Of a stretch of DNA of 40,816 nucleotides, positions 8,512 to 17,055 are shown piece by piece. The number at the start of each line of letters is the position of its first letter. The stretch's first letter is position 1. The notes under the pieces are model-generated. The model saw only the letters and a program-made list of their open reading frames with translations. It had not been told where the DNA came from and did no database searches. The DNA comes from CAZPAN01 sp964581165 (GTDB lineage Bacteria > Actinomycetota > Coriobacteriia > Coriobacteriales > CADBOM01). Location of the stretch: the NCBI GenBank assembly GCA_964581165.1, contig CAZOMM010000006.1:1-40816 (forward strand). Reading direction: 5' to 3'. The position numbers and the translations under genes are program-made.

Positions 8512-10863
8512 ATGAGTCCAAAGCAAAGTAAGCTTCCATTCATTGGTGGCAATAAGCGTCGATCGCCCGCACGTAATCCAAAAAAAGGTAACGTTAAGGA
8601 CTTTGGTTCTGGGGTTACCTTGGATGAAAGCATTAAGAATCAATCAAAGCCCAGACGCAATAAACAATCTCATCGCAAGACTAAATCGAGTCGTAATGGT
8701 CGCTCGAGTTTAAACTCCAATACAAGTAGAAGCGTTGGCTCGCATAGAACTGGCTCAAGGTCACATTCAAAATCGCAGACATACGGTGCTCATCAAAACG
8801 TAGCTATGCGAGGATCGTCGTATTCTGGCGCTTCGGCTCGCAGGAGTGGTTCTCGCAAACCCTTGATAGTGCTTGCTGCCGTGATAGTGGCACTTTTGGT
8901 TTTTCTTATAACTGATGCAGTGCTTACGCAAGACAAGATACATTCGCGAGTTAGCGTTGGCGGCTTAGCTCTAGACGGCATGACTATAGAAGAAGCTACA
9001 ACGGCCATAGATGAGACTTTTTCAGATTTGTTGGATGATGAAAAATTAGTTATCTACGTTAGCGAAGAGGCTCAGGAATCTGGTGCAGAGGCTTATGAGT
9101 TGGCCTTTGACTACGAATCCTTGCAAGAATATGCCGAGGAAGCTCCCCAGGCCGATGCCTTTGCTGTTCAGATATCCGATGTAGGTGCCTATCTCGATTC
9201 CAGTTCTTTGGCGCAATCTGCTTATTCGGTTGGGAGGGGCTGGGATTTTGTTTTTGGCAGGCTTGTAGCAACTATATTTGGTGTGAACATTGATCTTGAG
9301 ATTGCAGTTGAAGAGACTTCTGCAGGAGCGGTTGCAGACATACTTGACTCATCTGTTGGCGAGGTAATGACAAACCCCAGTATTTCTTATGAAGATGGGA
9401 CTTTTGTTGCCAACGAGGGTAACGATGGTTACATGGTAGTGCGTGACACCTTCGCTACCTTAATCGGAGATTCTATTTTGGATGGAACAAGGCAACTCGT
9501 TGTTCCGATGCAAGATGTGCCAATGCAGGTAGATATTTCTGATGCTCAGCAGGCTGCTCAAACTGCTCAAGAAGCTGTAGCTTCAACAGTGAGCATGCAA
9601 TACGAAGATTCTGCTAGTTGGACCTTAGATTCAGATTTTTTGGGCCAATCAATTTCTACCTTTGTTAAAGAAAGCGGGATCTTTGGCGATACAGAGCTCG
9701 TTGCCTATGTCTCACTAGGTTTGTTGGAAGATTTAGTGGATAGCCTAGAAGGCATAGACGAGCTTGGAACTCCCGCCCAAAATGTTGATTTTTCATACGA
9801 TGGAGAGACTCTGTCTTACGAGGAGAGTTCAACAGGAATTGGTCCGGATTATCAAGATATAGCGTCTCAGCTCAACTTGATCTTGTTTGGCTCGGCGGAT
9901 CTATGCGAAGAGGCTGGAGAGCTCCAAGACACCACATCGACTAGCCAAAGCGAGGCTGGCGATAGTGCAGATGGCACCGAGGATGCCGAGGATGCCGAGG
10001 ATGCTGATGCTACAAGCGAGCTGGCAACTGTCTTGCAAGAAGATTTTGATCCCGAGCTCAGACAGGTAAGCATGCGGCTGGCTACTATTTATCCTGACCT
10101 CACATACGAAGATGCAGTTGAGTTGGGTCTTGTTACGGGGATGATCTCTTCTTACAGTACCGAATTTACTGCCGATACCAACAAGGCACACAACATAAAG
10201 ACGCTTGCGGATATTCTCACAAATACTGTTTTGGCACCAGGTGAGACTTTTAGCATTAACGAGATAGCTGGCGAGTGCAACGAAGAAAAGGGATTTAAAG
10301 AGGCCAATGCAATAGTCAATGGCCAGATTGAATCTGAAATTGGCGGAGGCATCTGTCAAGTTGCAACTACCGTATACGATGCTGTGTTTTTTGGCGGTTA
10401 CATAGTTGACGAACGCCATAATCATTCCAGATATATGTCTTCGTACGAAGATGGAATGGATGCAGCCATCGCCTGGCCGTATTTAGACTTTAGGTTTACC
10501 AACAACTCAGATAATTATTTGCTGGTTCTTGTTGATTACACAGACGATACAGTTACTTGCTCCTTGTGGGGAATTGATCCTGGCTATGAGGTTGATTACG
10601 AGATGATTAGCTGGGAAGAGGGCGAGGAATATAGCATTGAGTATCAGGTGGATTCGAGTTTGAGTCCCGGCACTGAAACTATCACCACATATGGTCAAGA
10701 CGGACACATAGTAACTATAGCGAGATATGTCTATTCGGCCGATGGTGAGCTTTTGTATGAGGACACCTTTGTGTCCAACTATCAGCCAAGAACACAGATT
10801 GTGGTTCAAGGTCCTGCTGTTACGAGTAGCGACACCAGCTCAGATACGAGCGACAGCAGCTGA
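8512..10863 (+). CDS. VanW-family cell-surface protein
   Basis: 783 residues. A basic, Ser- and Arg-rich cytoplasmic head of about 115 residues is followed by one membrane span (LIVLAAVIVALLVFLITDAV). The outside part has two peptidoglycan-binding-4-like regions beginning at VGGLALDGMTIEEA, then an acidic low-complexity stretch with EDAEDAEDADA, and a VanW domain (about 540-690) with LAPGETFSINEIAG and EIGGGICQVATTVYDA. A G5-like beta segment closes the protein before a Ser- and Asp-rich tail. VanW proteins are widespread in Gram-positive bacteria; their activity is not firmly established, though a wall-related role is likely. The ATG directly follows the stop of the pgsA-like gene. The gene converges on the minus-strand SGNH/VWA gene with a 15-bp gap. 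Confidence 0.9.
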   Translation: MSPKQSKLPFIGGNKRRSPARNPKKGNVKDFGSGVTLDESIKNQSKPRRNKQSHRKTKSSRNGRSSLNSNTSRSVGSHRTGSRSHSKSQTYGAHQNVAMRGSSYSGASARRSGSRKPLIVLAAVIVALLVFLITDAVLTQDKIHSRVSVGGLALDGMTIEEATTAIDETFSDLLDDEKLVIYVSEEAQESGAEAYELAFDYESLQEYAEEAPQADAFAVQISDVGAYLDSSSLAQSAYSVGRGWDFVFGRLVATIFGVNIDLEIAVEETSAGAVADILDSSVGEVMTNPSISYEDGTFVANEGNDGYMVVRDTFATLIGDSILDGTRQLVVPMQDVPMQVDISDAQQAAQTAQEAVASTVSMQYEDSASWTLDSDFLGQSISTFVKESGIFGDTELVAYVSLGLLEDLVDSLEGIDELGTPAQNVDFSYDGETLSYEESSTGIGPDYQDIASQLNLILFGSADLCEEAGELQDTTSTSQSEAGDSADGTEDAEDAEDADATSELATVLQEDFDPELRQVSMRLATIYPDLTYEDAVELGLVTGMISSYSTEFTADTNKAHNIKTLADILTNTVLAPGETFSINEIAGECNEEKGFKEANAIVNGQIESEIGGGICQVATTVYDAVFFGGYIVDERHNHSRYMSSYEDGMDAAIAWPYLDFRFTNNSDNYLLVLVDYTDDTVTCSLWGIDPGYEVDYEMISWEEGEEYSIEYQVDSSLSPGTETITTYGQDGHIVTIARYVYSADGELLYEDTFVSNYQPRTQIVVQGPAVTSSDTSSDTSDSS

Positions 10864-10878
10864 CGATAGCGCTTGGGT

Positions 10879-13251
10879 TTAGCTTCTCACAATTCGAATC
10901 CTTCTTAGAGACACAATTGCCACTACAGCTACTGCGATCACAGCAAAAGCTGCAGAAGTTGCTATTACAAGCTGGCTATTATCGATAAGTTCACCCTCTG
11001 AGTTAGCGCTCGCACGATACACCTCGTCGTAGGAGCCATCTCCATCGCTGTCAATCGAAAGCATCGTGTAATCCGACACCTCGGCGGTGCTCTGCGCAAC
11101 AGTTTGTCCAGTTATAGCGATGTTGCTAAATGTGCGAAAGTCGGTATAGCGTCCTTCTTCGTCTGCTATACCAAGGGAGTAGGTCATCGTTCCTGTTCCG
11201 GTACCGCGTATTTGGATGTCGTAGCTTTCTCCTTCTCTAAGCCGCAGTACTTTTATTGTGTTGTCGGAATCTGAGGTCGATTCGTCCTCGGTCTCCTCTT
11301 CTTCAAATGTTAGTGAGCCAAAAGAAGTCCTAGTGTTTGGATCGCTTCCTGCCGACGAAAGTACCTCTCCGTCAAGTTCTACTATCACATCTACAGGACA
11401 TGCTATTCGCACATACAAAAAGCGGGTTCCATTTAGCTCATCGGCCATGTCTGCAAAGAAGTATTCAAGATCGCTTGCGTCTTGAACGGATATAAAGCAG
11501 CCGTCGCTTGCTATTGCCCTAAGTAGACTCTGCCCGCTGGCATCTTCGTTAAAACCAAGTGTAAAAATTGTTACTTCGTCTAAGCCATCTCCATTTGGAT
11601 CTCTAATGTATTCCGCATAGGCAATAAGCTCATCGCCTTCAAGGCCCACATTGGGCTGACCGTCAGACATAAGAACTATCGCTTTTTTGGCAGTGCTATC
11701 TAAAGAAAGCTCCCTTACTGCATCTGCTAGGCCGCTTTCCATGTTCGTACTTCCCCTAGCATAAAGACTAGATATTGCTTCTTGCAGGTAGCTTCTGTTG
11801 TCAGAGAGGCTGGCTAGGACTTGGGAATCGTCATCATATGCAATAAGTGAGACCTTTGCGTTGTTTTCGAATGCAACATCCACAAAAGCTTCTGCAGCGT
11901 CTTTGGTTTCTTCAATTGCAGTACCGGCCATGCTTCCGGATACATCTAACACCACTGCGATGTCACGGGAGCTGGTGGTATCGGTGGATTCTTCGATCGA
12001 TGCAGTTGATTCGTTAATCTCTTCTACGGAATCTTCTGCAGAATTGAGCTCAGAGCTTTTTTGTTCCTCAAGCTCGTTGATCTTTTGCTGAACAGCCCAA
12101 GCATAGGCAGTTACTCCACTATTAACCTCAGAGAGACTTGTAACACTTGTTCCACCATCATCTTTGCTATTGGGGTGCATAGAGGCTTTGCTTACGTTGG
12201 CCATAATGTCGGATGTAGACCAATAACGTGTGTCTTCGCTTTGTCTTAACATGATGCCGTACAAATAGGGATCGTCTGTATAGGCCTCATGGCCAGCAAA
12301 TAGATCTGTAACATCAACAAAGTAGATGTTCTCGATGCCAGAGTTCAGAATCAGTGTTTCAATTTCTTCGTTAAAGTAAAGTACTTCGCGGTTTATTACT
12401 GCAGCTTCCCAGTCGTCAAAACCAAGCTCATCGCTATCAAATGAAGAAAGGAATTTCCCATCATTTAGTAGAGTGGGATAACCGGCAACAATAATTGTTG
12501 TTTCGTCTCCAAATGCTTCGCGGATTGCTCTGTAGCAAGCCTCGATGTTGCTTTGAGCCGTCGAATAGAAAGATTCCCAAGCGCTATTTAAGGTACTTTT
12601 TAGGTAATTTCGGTTTATGAAACCATTATTCCTTGCAGCCGAAGCAACAATACTCGTAAAGCCAACATCGTTGCCACCTATTGTGATGGTTACATAATCT
12701 GGACTTTCGTCTCCCAAGGCCTCTTGTGCTGCTTCTAACTGCACACGCACAGGCTCATATGTGACATCACTAAATAATGAGCGTTGTACTTCTTGAGTCT
12801 GTTCAGATTCATATACATGTACAGATTCTGCCCCCGAAGATGCATAGAAATACCAGCCATCGTCTTTGATGGTGTTAAGGCGAGTTCCGTTAACGACCAA
12901 GCGTCCGGGCCAGCTAAGTGTGGAGCGGTGGGAATACCAATCTTCTTCGCTGTATTTGTCGTCAGAATCTTGCTTGTAATATGGATCACAGCCTTCTCCA
13001 GAAGAATAGGAGTCTCCCAGAGATACAACAGTTGGAGGATTGTCGCTTGTTTCGGCTTCTTTTTGCGTACCGGAACACGATGCAGCCGACAAGCTAGCAA
13101 AAAGCAAACATCCGCAAAGCGCGACTCTGATAGCTTTTGACGTTCGCTTTTTTGAGGTTTGCTTTTCTGACATTCGCCTTTCTGACATTCGCCTTTCTGA
13201 CGTTCGAGGCATTTGTTTTTGCGAAGAATTGTGTGAAGAACCATGTTTCAT
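10879..13251 (-). CDS. SGNH/GDSL hydrolase fused to a von Willebrand A domain, surface anchored
   Basis: 790 residues. The N-terminus is very basic with five-residue repeats, then a hydrophobic stretch ending at C59 (SAASCSG), which could be a lipobox or signal-peptide end. The SGNH domain has the nucleophile motif GDSYSSGEG (S81), a GGND block (TIGGNDVGF) and HPN with a preceding acidic context near the end of the domain. A Glu- and Ser-rich linker leads to a VWA domain with the MIDAS motif DVSGS (about residue 435) and LMSDGQPN. A membrane helix near residues 760-785, followed by Arg-rich residues, anchors the C-terminus. The likely role is a cell-surface esterase with a metal-dependent adhesion domain; the substrate is unknown. 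ATG overlaps the TGA of the upstream zinc-ribbon gene by 4 bp, so translation is probably coupled. Confidence 0.9.
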   Translation of the reverse strand: MKHGSSHNSSQKQMPRTSERRMSERRMSEKQTSKKRTSKAIRVALCGCLLFASLSAASCSGTQKEAETSDNPPTVVSLGDSYSSGEGCDPYYKQDSDDKYSEEDWYSHRSTLSWPGRLVVNGTRLNTIKDDGWYFYASSGAESVHVYESEQTQEVQRSLFSDVTYEPVRVQLEAAQEALGDESPDYVTITIGGNDVGFTSIVASAARNNGFINRNYLKSTLNSAWESFYSTAQSNIEACYRAIREAFGDETTIIVAGYPTLLNDGKFLSSFDSDELGFDDWEAAVINREVLYFNEEIETLILNSGIENIYFVDVTDLFAGHEAYTDDPYLYGIMLRQSEDTRYWSTSDIMANVSKASMHPNSKDDGGTSVTSLSEVNSGVTAYAWAVQQKINELEEQKSSELNSAEDSVEEINESTASIEESTDTTSSRDIAVVLDVSGSMAGTAIEETKDAAEAFVDVAFENNAKVSLIAYDDDSQVLASLSDNRSYLQEAISSLYARGSTNMESGLADAVRELSLDSTAKKAIVLMSDGQPNVGLEGDELIAYAEYIRDPNGDGLDEVTIFTLGFNEDASGQSLLRAIASDGCFISVQDASDLEYFFADMADELNGTRFLYVRIACPVDVIVELDGEVLSSAGSDPNTRTSFGSLTFEEEETEDESTSDSDNTIKVLRLREGESYDIQIRGTGTGTMTYSLGIADEEGRYTDFRTFSNIAITGQTVAQSTAEVSDYTMLSIDSDGDGSYDEVYRASANSEGELIDNSQLVIATSAAFAVIAVAVVAIVSLRRIRIVRS
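13135..13209 (-). repeat. 15-bp in-frame repeat at the 5' end of the SGNH/VWA gene
   Basis: Four to five 15-bp units encode variants of R-M-S-E-R/K and then K-R-T-S-K. Frame is kept. The array only alters the basic cytoplasmic head before the signal or anchor helix. Confidence 0.75.
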
Positions 13252-13958
13252 AATGCCATCACTGCATCCTCATCTAGGCTATCCAGAGTCTGTGCGTCGA
13301 TTGTGTCAACTATCTTGAGTGTTACCTCGTTTTCGCCAGGGATAGATTTGATAAATATATTTTGATCTGCTTCGTAGGCAACGGTGTATTCATTTTCTGA
13401 AAGAAGCAGCGATGGAGATATGGAGTCATACAAGAACAAGGGGTTGGCCATATATTCTCCGTTGCTTACATATATCACCCAGGGATAGCCTGAGGACGTT
13501 ACATAGTAGATTGTGTAGAGGGGATATTTATCTTCAGAGTCGAATTGAAGGTATTCGTCACTGATAAAATTACCCGAAATGTCGTAGCTGGCAGTTATTT
13601 CGTAGTCGCTAAAGCCACGTTCATCAAGCTCGCTTGCTACTTCGGACACAGTGGGAACCGCTTCAGAAGAGGCGGCATCTATCTCTTCTAATACGGTCTC
13701 TTGATACTCATACTCATCGGGAATTTCGACCTCTGTGCGGCTTTGTTCGGAGTTTTGGTCGGAGCCTTGCTCGCTGTCTTGCCCTTGCGAGCTGTCCATA
13801 TTCAGCCAAAACCAAATGCCTATAGCTGCTGTAACTACCACGATTGCAGCTATCACAAGAATTATTAGCCACTTGCGAGGCTTTTTTATGGCTTCACCAC
13901 AGGATCCACAGTAGAGGCTTCCCTTTTTTAGTTGTGCCTTGCATTTTTTGCAGCGCAT
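13248..13958 (-). CDS. Zinc-ribbon membrane protein of unknown function
   Basis: 236 residues. A short zinc ribbon opens the protein (CKKC, then CGSCGEA), a positively charged stretch follows, then one membrane helix (WLIILVIAAIVVVTAAIGIWFWL). The remaining 180 residues lie outside the cell, starting with a Gln-, Glu- and Ser-rich linker. I do not recognise the outer domain. GGAGG lies 6-7 bases before the ATG. It sits between a second zinc-ribbon membrane protein and the SGNH/VWA gene, whose start it overlaps, so the three probably form one surface-protein operon. Confidence 0.85.
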   Translation of the reverse strand: MRCKKCKAQLKKGSLYCGSCGEAIKKPRKWLIILVIAAIVVVTAAIGIWFWLNMDSSQGQDSEQGSDQNSEQSRTEVEIPDEYEYQETVLEEIDAASSEAVPTVSEVASELDERGFSDYEITASYDISGNFISDEYLQFDSEDKYPLYTIYYVTSSGYPWVIYVSNGEYMANPLFLYDSISPSLLLSENEYTVAYEADQNIFIKSIPGENEVTLKIVDTIDAQTLDSLDEDAVMAL

Positions 13959-14004
13959 TTGATTCCTCCAAAATACGGTTTGTGTGGTTTGCGAAGATCG
14001 AGGG

Positions 14005-14060
14005 TTTAGGCCGGGGCTTTAGATCGAGGTTTTGGGTCGGGGTTAGGCTGAGGGTTTAGG
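14005..14060 (-). repeat. 12-13-bp tandem array across the stop codon of the zinc-ribbon gene
   Basis: On the minus strand CCTAAA-type units recur at plus positions 14055, 14042, 14030, 14018 and 14005. The first units encode the last codons of the gene and its TAA stop (14043-14045). The rest extends into the 84-bp spacer before the next gene. Confidence 0.75.
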
Positions 14061-14957
14061 TACCACTTCTGTTCGCAAAATAAATAGCAGAGCCAAAGCC
14101 ACAACTACTACCACCAAGCAAGCGGGCGCAACCGAAGCAAACACAGATAAGCCATAAGAAATTAGACCAGTAATTCCAGATGTAAATGATGCCTGAATAA
14201 AGATGCTGCAGATCCATACAGCCAAGCAAAGCAGGCCTACAATGATTCCAAGGCATAGAGCTCTATTGAGAGCTTTGCTGCTCAAACTTTTTGTTTTAAG
14301 AAGGCTCAGTAATATCTGATCCATTCCCAGTAAGGCAAATCCAGCGAGAATAAATCCGCACAAAAAATAAGCAATTGTTCCAAGCAGGGCGATAAGTGCA
14401 TCATTTATAGACAGGTAAAAAATGGCATCACCCAGATTGATAATCATGTTTGCCAGCAAAACAATGCCTGCAATCCCAAACAGTGCAGCTGCTAGATAGC
14501 TGAGTATCTTAATAATCAATTGCTTGGTGTTTGTATTTGCTCTTGTTCTGCCGGCAGGAAACTGATTGGCAATTTGGGGTGCTCGACCAAATGCAGGGCT
14601 GCCAACAGTTCTGTTTCTTGGAATGTTTGATCCCATGTTGCCTGTTTGCCATAGATTGCTAGAACTGGCTTGTGGTGGTGTACTTGGAATTCTTTGCTGT
14701 GCTGCGCTAGGGGCAGGGTTATGTGCTGCGTTGTTTGTTACGCTAGGCGTGGTGCTGGGTGCTGCGCTAGGGGAAGTGCTATTTGCTACGCCAGGGGCAG
14801 CGCTAGGTGCTGCGCTAGGGGTAGTGCTATTTGCTACGCCAGGTGCAGCGCTATTTGTAACACTATTTGCGGGGTTTTGGTTTAGGACACTTTCGCCACA
14901 CGATGGGCAAAACTTGGCATTGCCTGGAATGGAAATTCCGCACTTTCTACAAAACAT
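14043..14957 (-). CDS. Zinc-ribbon protein with repetitive linker and four membrane spans
   Basis: 304 residues. It opens with a zinc ribbon (MFCRKCGISIPGNAKFCPSC). A linker of about 100 residues rich in Ala, Pro, Ser, Thr and Asn follows, built from 16-residue units beginning AAPGVANST. Four or so hydrophobic helices fill residues 145-295. No enzymatic motif is visible. Proteins of this layout are common in Gram-positive anaerobes and are usually unannotated. It is the first gene of the minus-strand operon that ends with the SGNH/VWA protein. The start is ATG at 14957. Confidence 0.85.
   Translation of the reverse strand: MFCRKCGISIPGNAKFCPSCGESVLNQNPANSVTNSAAPGVANSTTPSAAPSAAPGVANSTSPSAAPSTTPSVTNNAAHNPAPSAAQQRIPSTPPQASSSNLWQTGNMGSNIPRNRTVGSPAFGRAPQIANQFPAGRTRANTNTKQLIIKILSYLAAALFGIAGIVLLANMIINLGDAIFYLSINDALIALLGTIAYFLCGFILAGFALLGMDQILLSLLKTKSLSSKALNRALCLGIIVGLLCLAVWICSIFIQASFTSGITGLISYGLSVFASVAPACLVVVVVALALLFILRTEVVPKPSA
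14704..14870 (-). repeat. 48-bp in-frame repeat encoding the Ala/Pro/Ser linker
   Basis: Two well-kept 16-residue units and a diverged third encode AAPGVANS..PSAAPS. The DNA units remain recognisable on the plus strand as alternating GCTGCGCTAGG and ATTTGCTACGCC blocks. The period is divisible by three. Confidence 0.75.
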
Positions 14958-14993
14958 AGTGCCTTACCTATCGTTGTAGTTGTTCTAGGCAAA

Positions 14994-15010
14994 GAACATT
15001 TTAAATGTTC
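14994..15010. promoter_or_regulatory. 17-bp palindrome between divergent genes
   Basis: GAACATTT and AAATGTTC flank a single T. It lies between the minus-strand zinc-ribbon operon and the plus-strand paaK gene, where an operator would be expected. The spacing between GAAC and GTTC is too large for a typical LexA box. The regulator is unknown. Confidence 0.4.
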
Positions 15011-15211
15011 ATACAGAAAAGATAAGGCCATATGCATTCGGCAGGGCTTGGATTCTTCGAGTTTTTAATACAATTCTCAACTGGGCTCTAAACCGCGAGA
15101 TATGCAATCTAACTCTTAGAGCTAGCAATATTCATTGATTAAATTGTGCTTGATTCTCACATTTAAGGTGGAACTTGTTTTGGAACTTATTTTAACGAGC
15201 GAGGTGAACAG

Positions 15212-16522
15212 GTGTACTTCCAGGAAGAGATAGAAACGATGGATCATGCCTCGATAGAGGCAAAGCAGCTGGAGTGCTCAAAAAAAACTGCAATCTATTG
15301 CTACGAGCACATTCCTTTTTACAAAAAGCTGTTCGACGATGCGGGCTTTGACCCATATTCGATCAGTTCTTTTGATGACATCGCAAAAGGACCCTTTACA
15401 GTTAAACAGGATCTGCGCGAGAACTATCCATATGGGATGTTTGGAATGGATCCTAGAGATGCAATTAGGGTTCAGGCTTCTTCTGGAACTACAGGACAGG
15501 CAACGGTTGTTGGCTACACTCAAAATGACATTGACAACTGGGGCGATTGCTTTGCTCGTTTTTTGGTAGCCGTTGGCGGTAGTCCCAAGTCTAGGGTTCA
15601 AGTCTCTTATGGCTATGGTCTTTTTACCGGAGGTTTAGGAGGTCACGAGGGAGCTCGTAGGCTTGGTGCAATGTGCATTCCCACATCCTCTGGAAACACC
15701 AAGCGTCAGGTGCAGATAATGAAGGATTTTGAGACAGATATCCTTTGCTGCACTCCTTCTTATGCTCTGCTGATTGCAGATACTGCCATCGAGATGGGTT
15801 ACAAGCCTGCAGAGGAGTTCAAGATCTCGGGCTGCGTTCTTGGTGCCGAGCCTTGGTCTAACAATATGAGGGCCGAGATCGAGCGCAAACTCGGTGTGAC
15901 TGCCGTAGACATCTATGGGCTGTCTGAGGTTATGGGACCTGGAGTTGCTTGCGAGTGCGCTGAGCAGACTGGTCTGCATGTATCCGAGGATCATTTCTAT
16001 GCCGAGATTGTTGATCCCGAGACTTTCCAAGCTGTGCCCGATGGTCAGTGGGGAGAGCTGGTACTTACAAGTCTTGATAGGGAGTGCTCTCCGCTATTTA
16101 GATATCGAACCAGAGACATCACTCGCTTTTTGCCAGGAACCTGCGCCTGCGGCAGAACTCTCAAGCGCATTGATCGCTTACAGGGACGCACCGACGACAT
16201 GTTGATTATTCGCGGAGTCAACGTTTTTCCGCGTCAGATTGAGCAGGTCATCACTCAGTTTAATGAGATTGCTCCGTATTACCAAATTGAGCTTACAAAT
16301 CAGGGCCCAATGGATCATGTTACACTCAAGGTCGAGACGGTTCCTGGATACGACTTTGATGAGGTTCGCAAGATAGAGCGGCTCACTAAGGCTATTGGGG
16401 CTGAGCTTAAATCTAATCTTCAGATTGCTGTTGATGTAAAGATCGTTGAGCCTAAGTCTATCGTCAGAGGCGAGGGCAAGGCTAAAAGGGTAGTAGATCT
16501 GAGAAACAAGGATGGTAAGTAA
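15212..16522 (+). CDS. paaK: Phenylacetate-CoA ligase, copy 1
   Basis: 436 residues, full length for the AMP-forming PaaK family, which activates phenylacetate and related aryl-acetates to CoA thioesters. The nucleotide-binding loop is ASSGTTGQATVVGYT; later core motifs are YGLSEVMGPG, RYRTRDITRF and GRTDDMLIIRGVNVFPRQIE. GTG 15212 follows GAGGTG by 5 bases. Only 2 bp separate it from the ACT gene. The sequence closely resembles a second ligase at 24554. In amino-acid fermenters these enzymes are paired with indolepyruvate oxidoreductase. Whether the enzyme runs toward activation or toward ATP formation cannot be told from sequence. Confidence 0.93.
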   Translation: MYFQEEIETMDHASIEAKQLECSKKTAIYCYEHIPFYKKLFDDAGFDPYSISSFDDIAKGPFTVKQDLRENYPYGMFGMDPRDAIRVQASSGTTGQATVVGYTQNDIDNWGDCFARFLVAVGGSPKSRVQVSYGYGLFTGGLGGHEGARRLGAMCIPTSSGNTKRQVQIMKDFETDILCCTPSYALLIADTAIEMGYKPAEEFKISGCVLGAEPWSNNMRAEIERKLGVTAVDIYGLSEVMGPGVACECAEQTGLHVSEDHFYAEIVDPETFQAVPDGQWGELVLTSLDRECSPLFRYRTRDITRFLPGTCACGRTLKRIDRLQGRTDDMLIIRGVNVFPRQIEQVITQFNEIAPYYQIELTNQGPMDHVTLKVETVPGYDFDEVRKIERLTKAIGAELKSNLQIAVDVKIVEPKSIVRGEGKAKRVVDLRNKDGK

Positions 16523-16524
16523 AA

Positions 16525-16950
16525 ATGATTAGTCAGCTCACCGTTTTTCTTGAGAACAAAGAAGGCCGATTGGCTTCGCTGTGCAAGGTGCTTGGAGATG
16601 CCGACATAAACATGGCAACAATGATGATTGCCGACACCTCGGAATACGGAATTGCAAGAATTGTCTGTGATACTCCCGAGCGTGCTCGCGATATCCTTGA
16701 GGAGAATGGTTTTAAGGCCTCAATTGTTGAGGTTGCTGCTGTTCGTGTTGACGATGTTCCGGGTGGATTGGCCAAGCTTATGTCTGGTTTTGAGGCCAAG
16801 TCTATCGATGTTGCTTATGCCTACTGCTTTTCTACCTGCGATGGCAGGGCAATGGCGGTTGTTAAGGTAGATTCTGCTGAGCTTGCCCGTGAGGCTGTGG
16901 AGTCGGTTGGTTTTTCTTGCATTCCTGCAGAGGAGATTTACAAGCTTTAG
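16525..16950 (+). CDS. Tandem ACT-domain protein next to paaK, copy 1
   Basis: 141 residues made of two ACT domains (about 1-68 and 70-141), small-molecule-sensing folds that commonly bind amino acids. The first begins with the typical QLTVFLENKEGRLASL. It abuts the paaK stop and must be co-transcribed. Such ACT proteins regularly accompany PaaK and IorAB genes, and probably sense aromatic amino acids or acids; the ligand is inferred. Confidence 0.9.
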   Translation: MISQLTVFLENKEGRLASLCKVLGDADINMATMMIADTSEYGIARIVCDTPERARDILEENGFKASIVEVAAVRVDDVPGGLAKLMSGFEAKSIDVAYAYCFSTCDGRAMAVVKVDSAELAREAVESVGFSCIPAEEIYKL

Positions 16951-16973
16951 GCTTGTGGGAGTTGGCTTGGTGA

Positions 16974-17055
16974 GGCCGCGCAGTAAACGATGGCCGCGCA
17001 ATAAGCAGTGAACAATAACGAGCAAACAAATTATGATGAGCAAACAAATTATGGA
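16974..17055 (+). repeat. 18-bp duplications before and across the start of the carboxypeptidase gene
   Basis: Two 18-bp units starting GGCCGCGC lie at 16974-16991 and 16992-17009. Two further 18-bp units starting GAGCAAACAAATTATG lie at 17020-17037 and 17038-17055. The second pair duplicates the ATG region, so the gene has ATGs at 17033, 17036 and 17051. A third 18-bp echo continues in the first codons. Confidence 0.85.

Noticed and set aside
14002..14060. Telomere-like CCCTAAA repeats
   Set aside because: Resemblance is coincidental: units are imperfect, few, internal to an operon and include a gene end.
14994..15010. LexA box
   Set aside because: GAAC and GTTC are 9 bases apart rather than the 4 of the actinobacterial or Bacillus-type SOS box.
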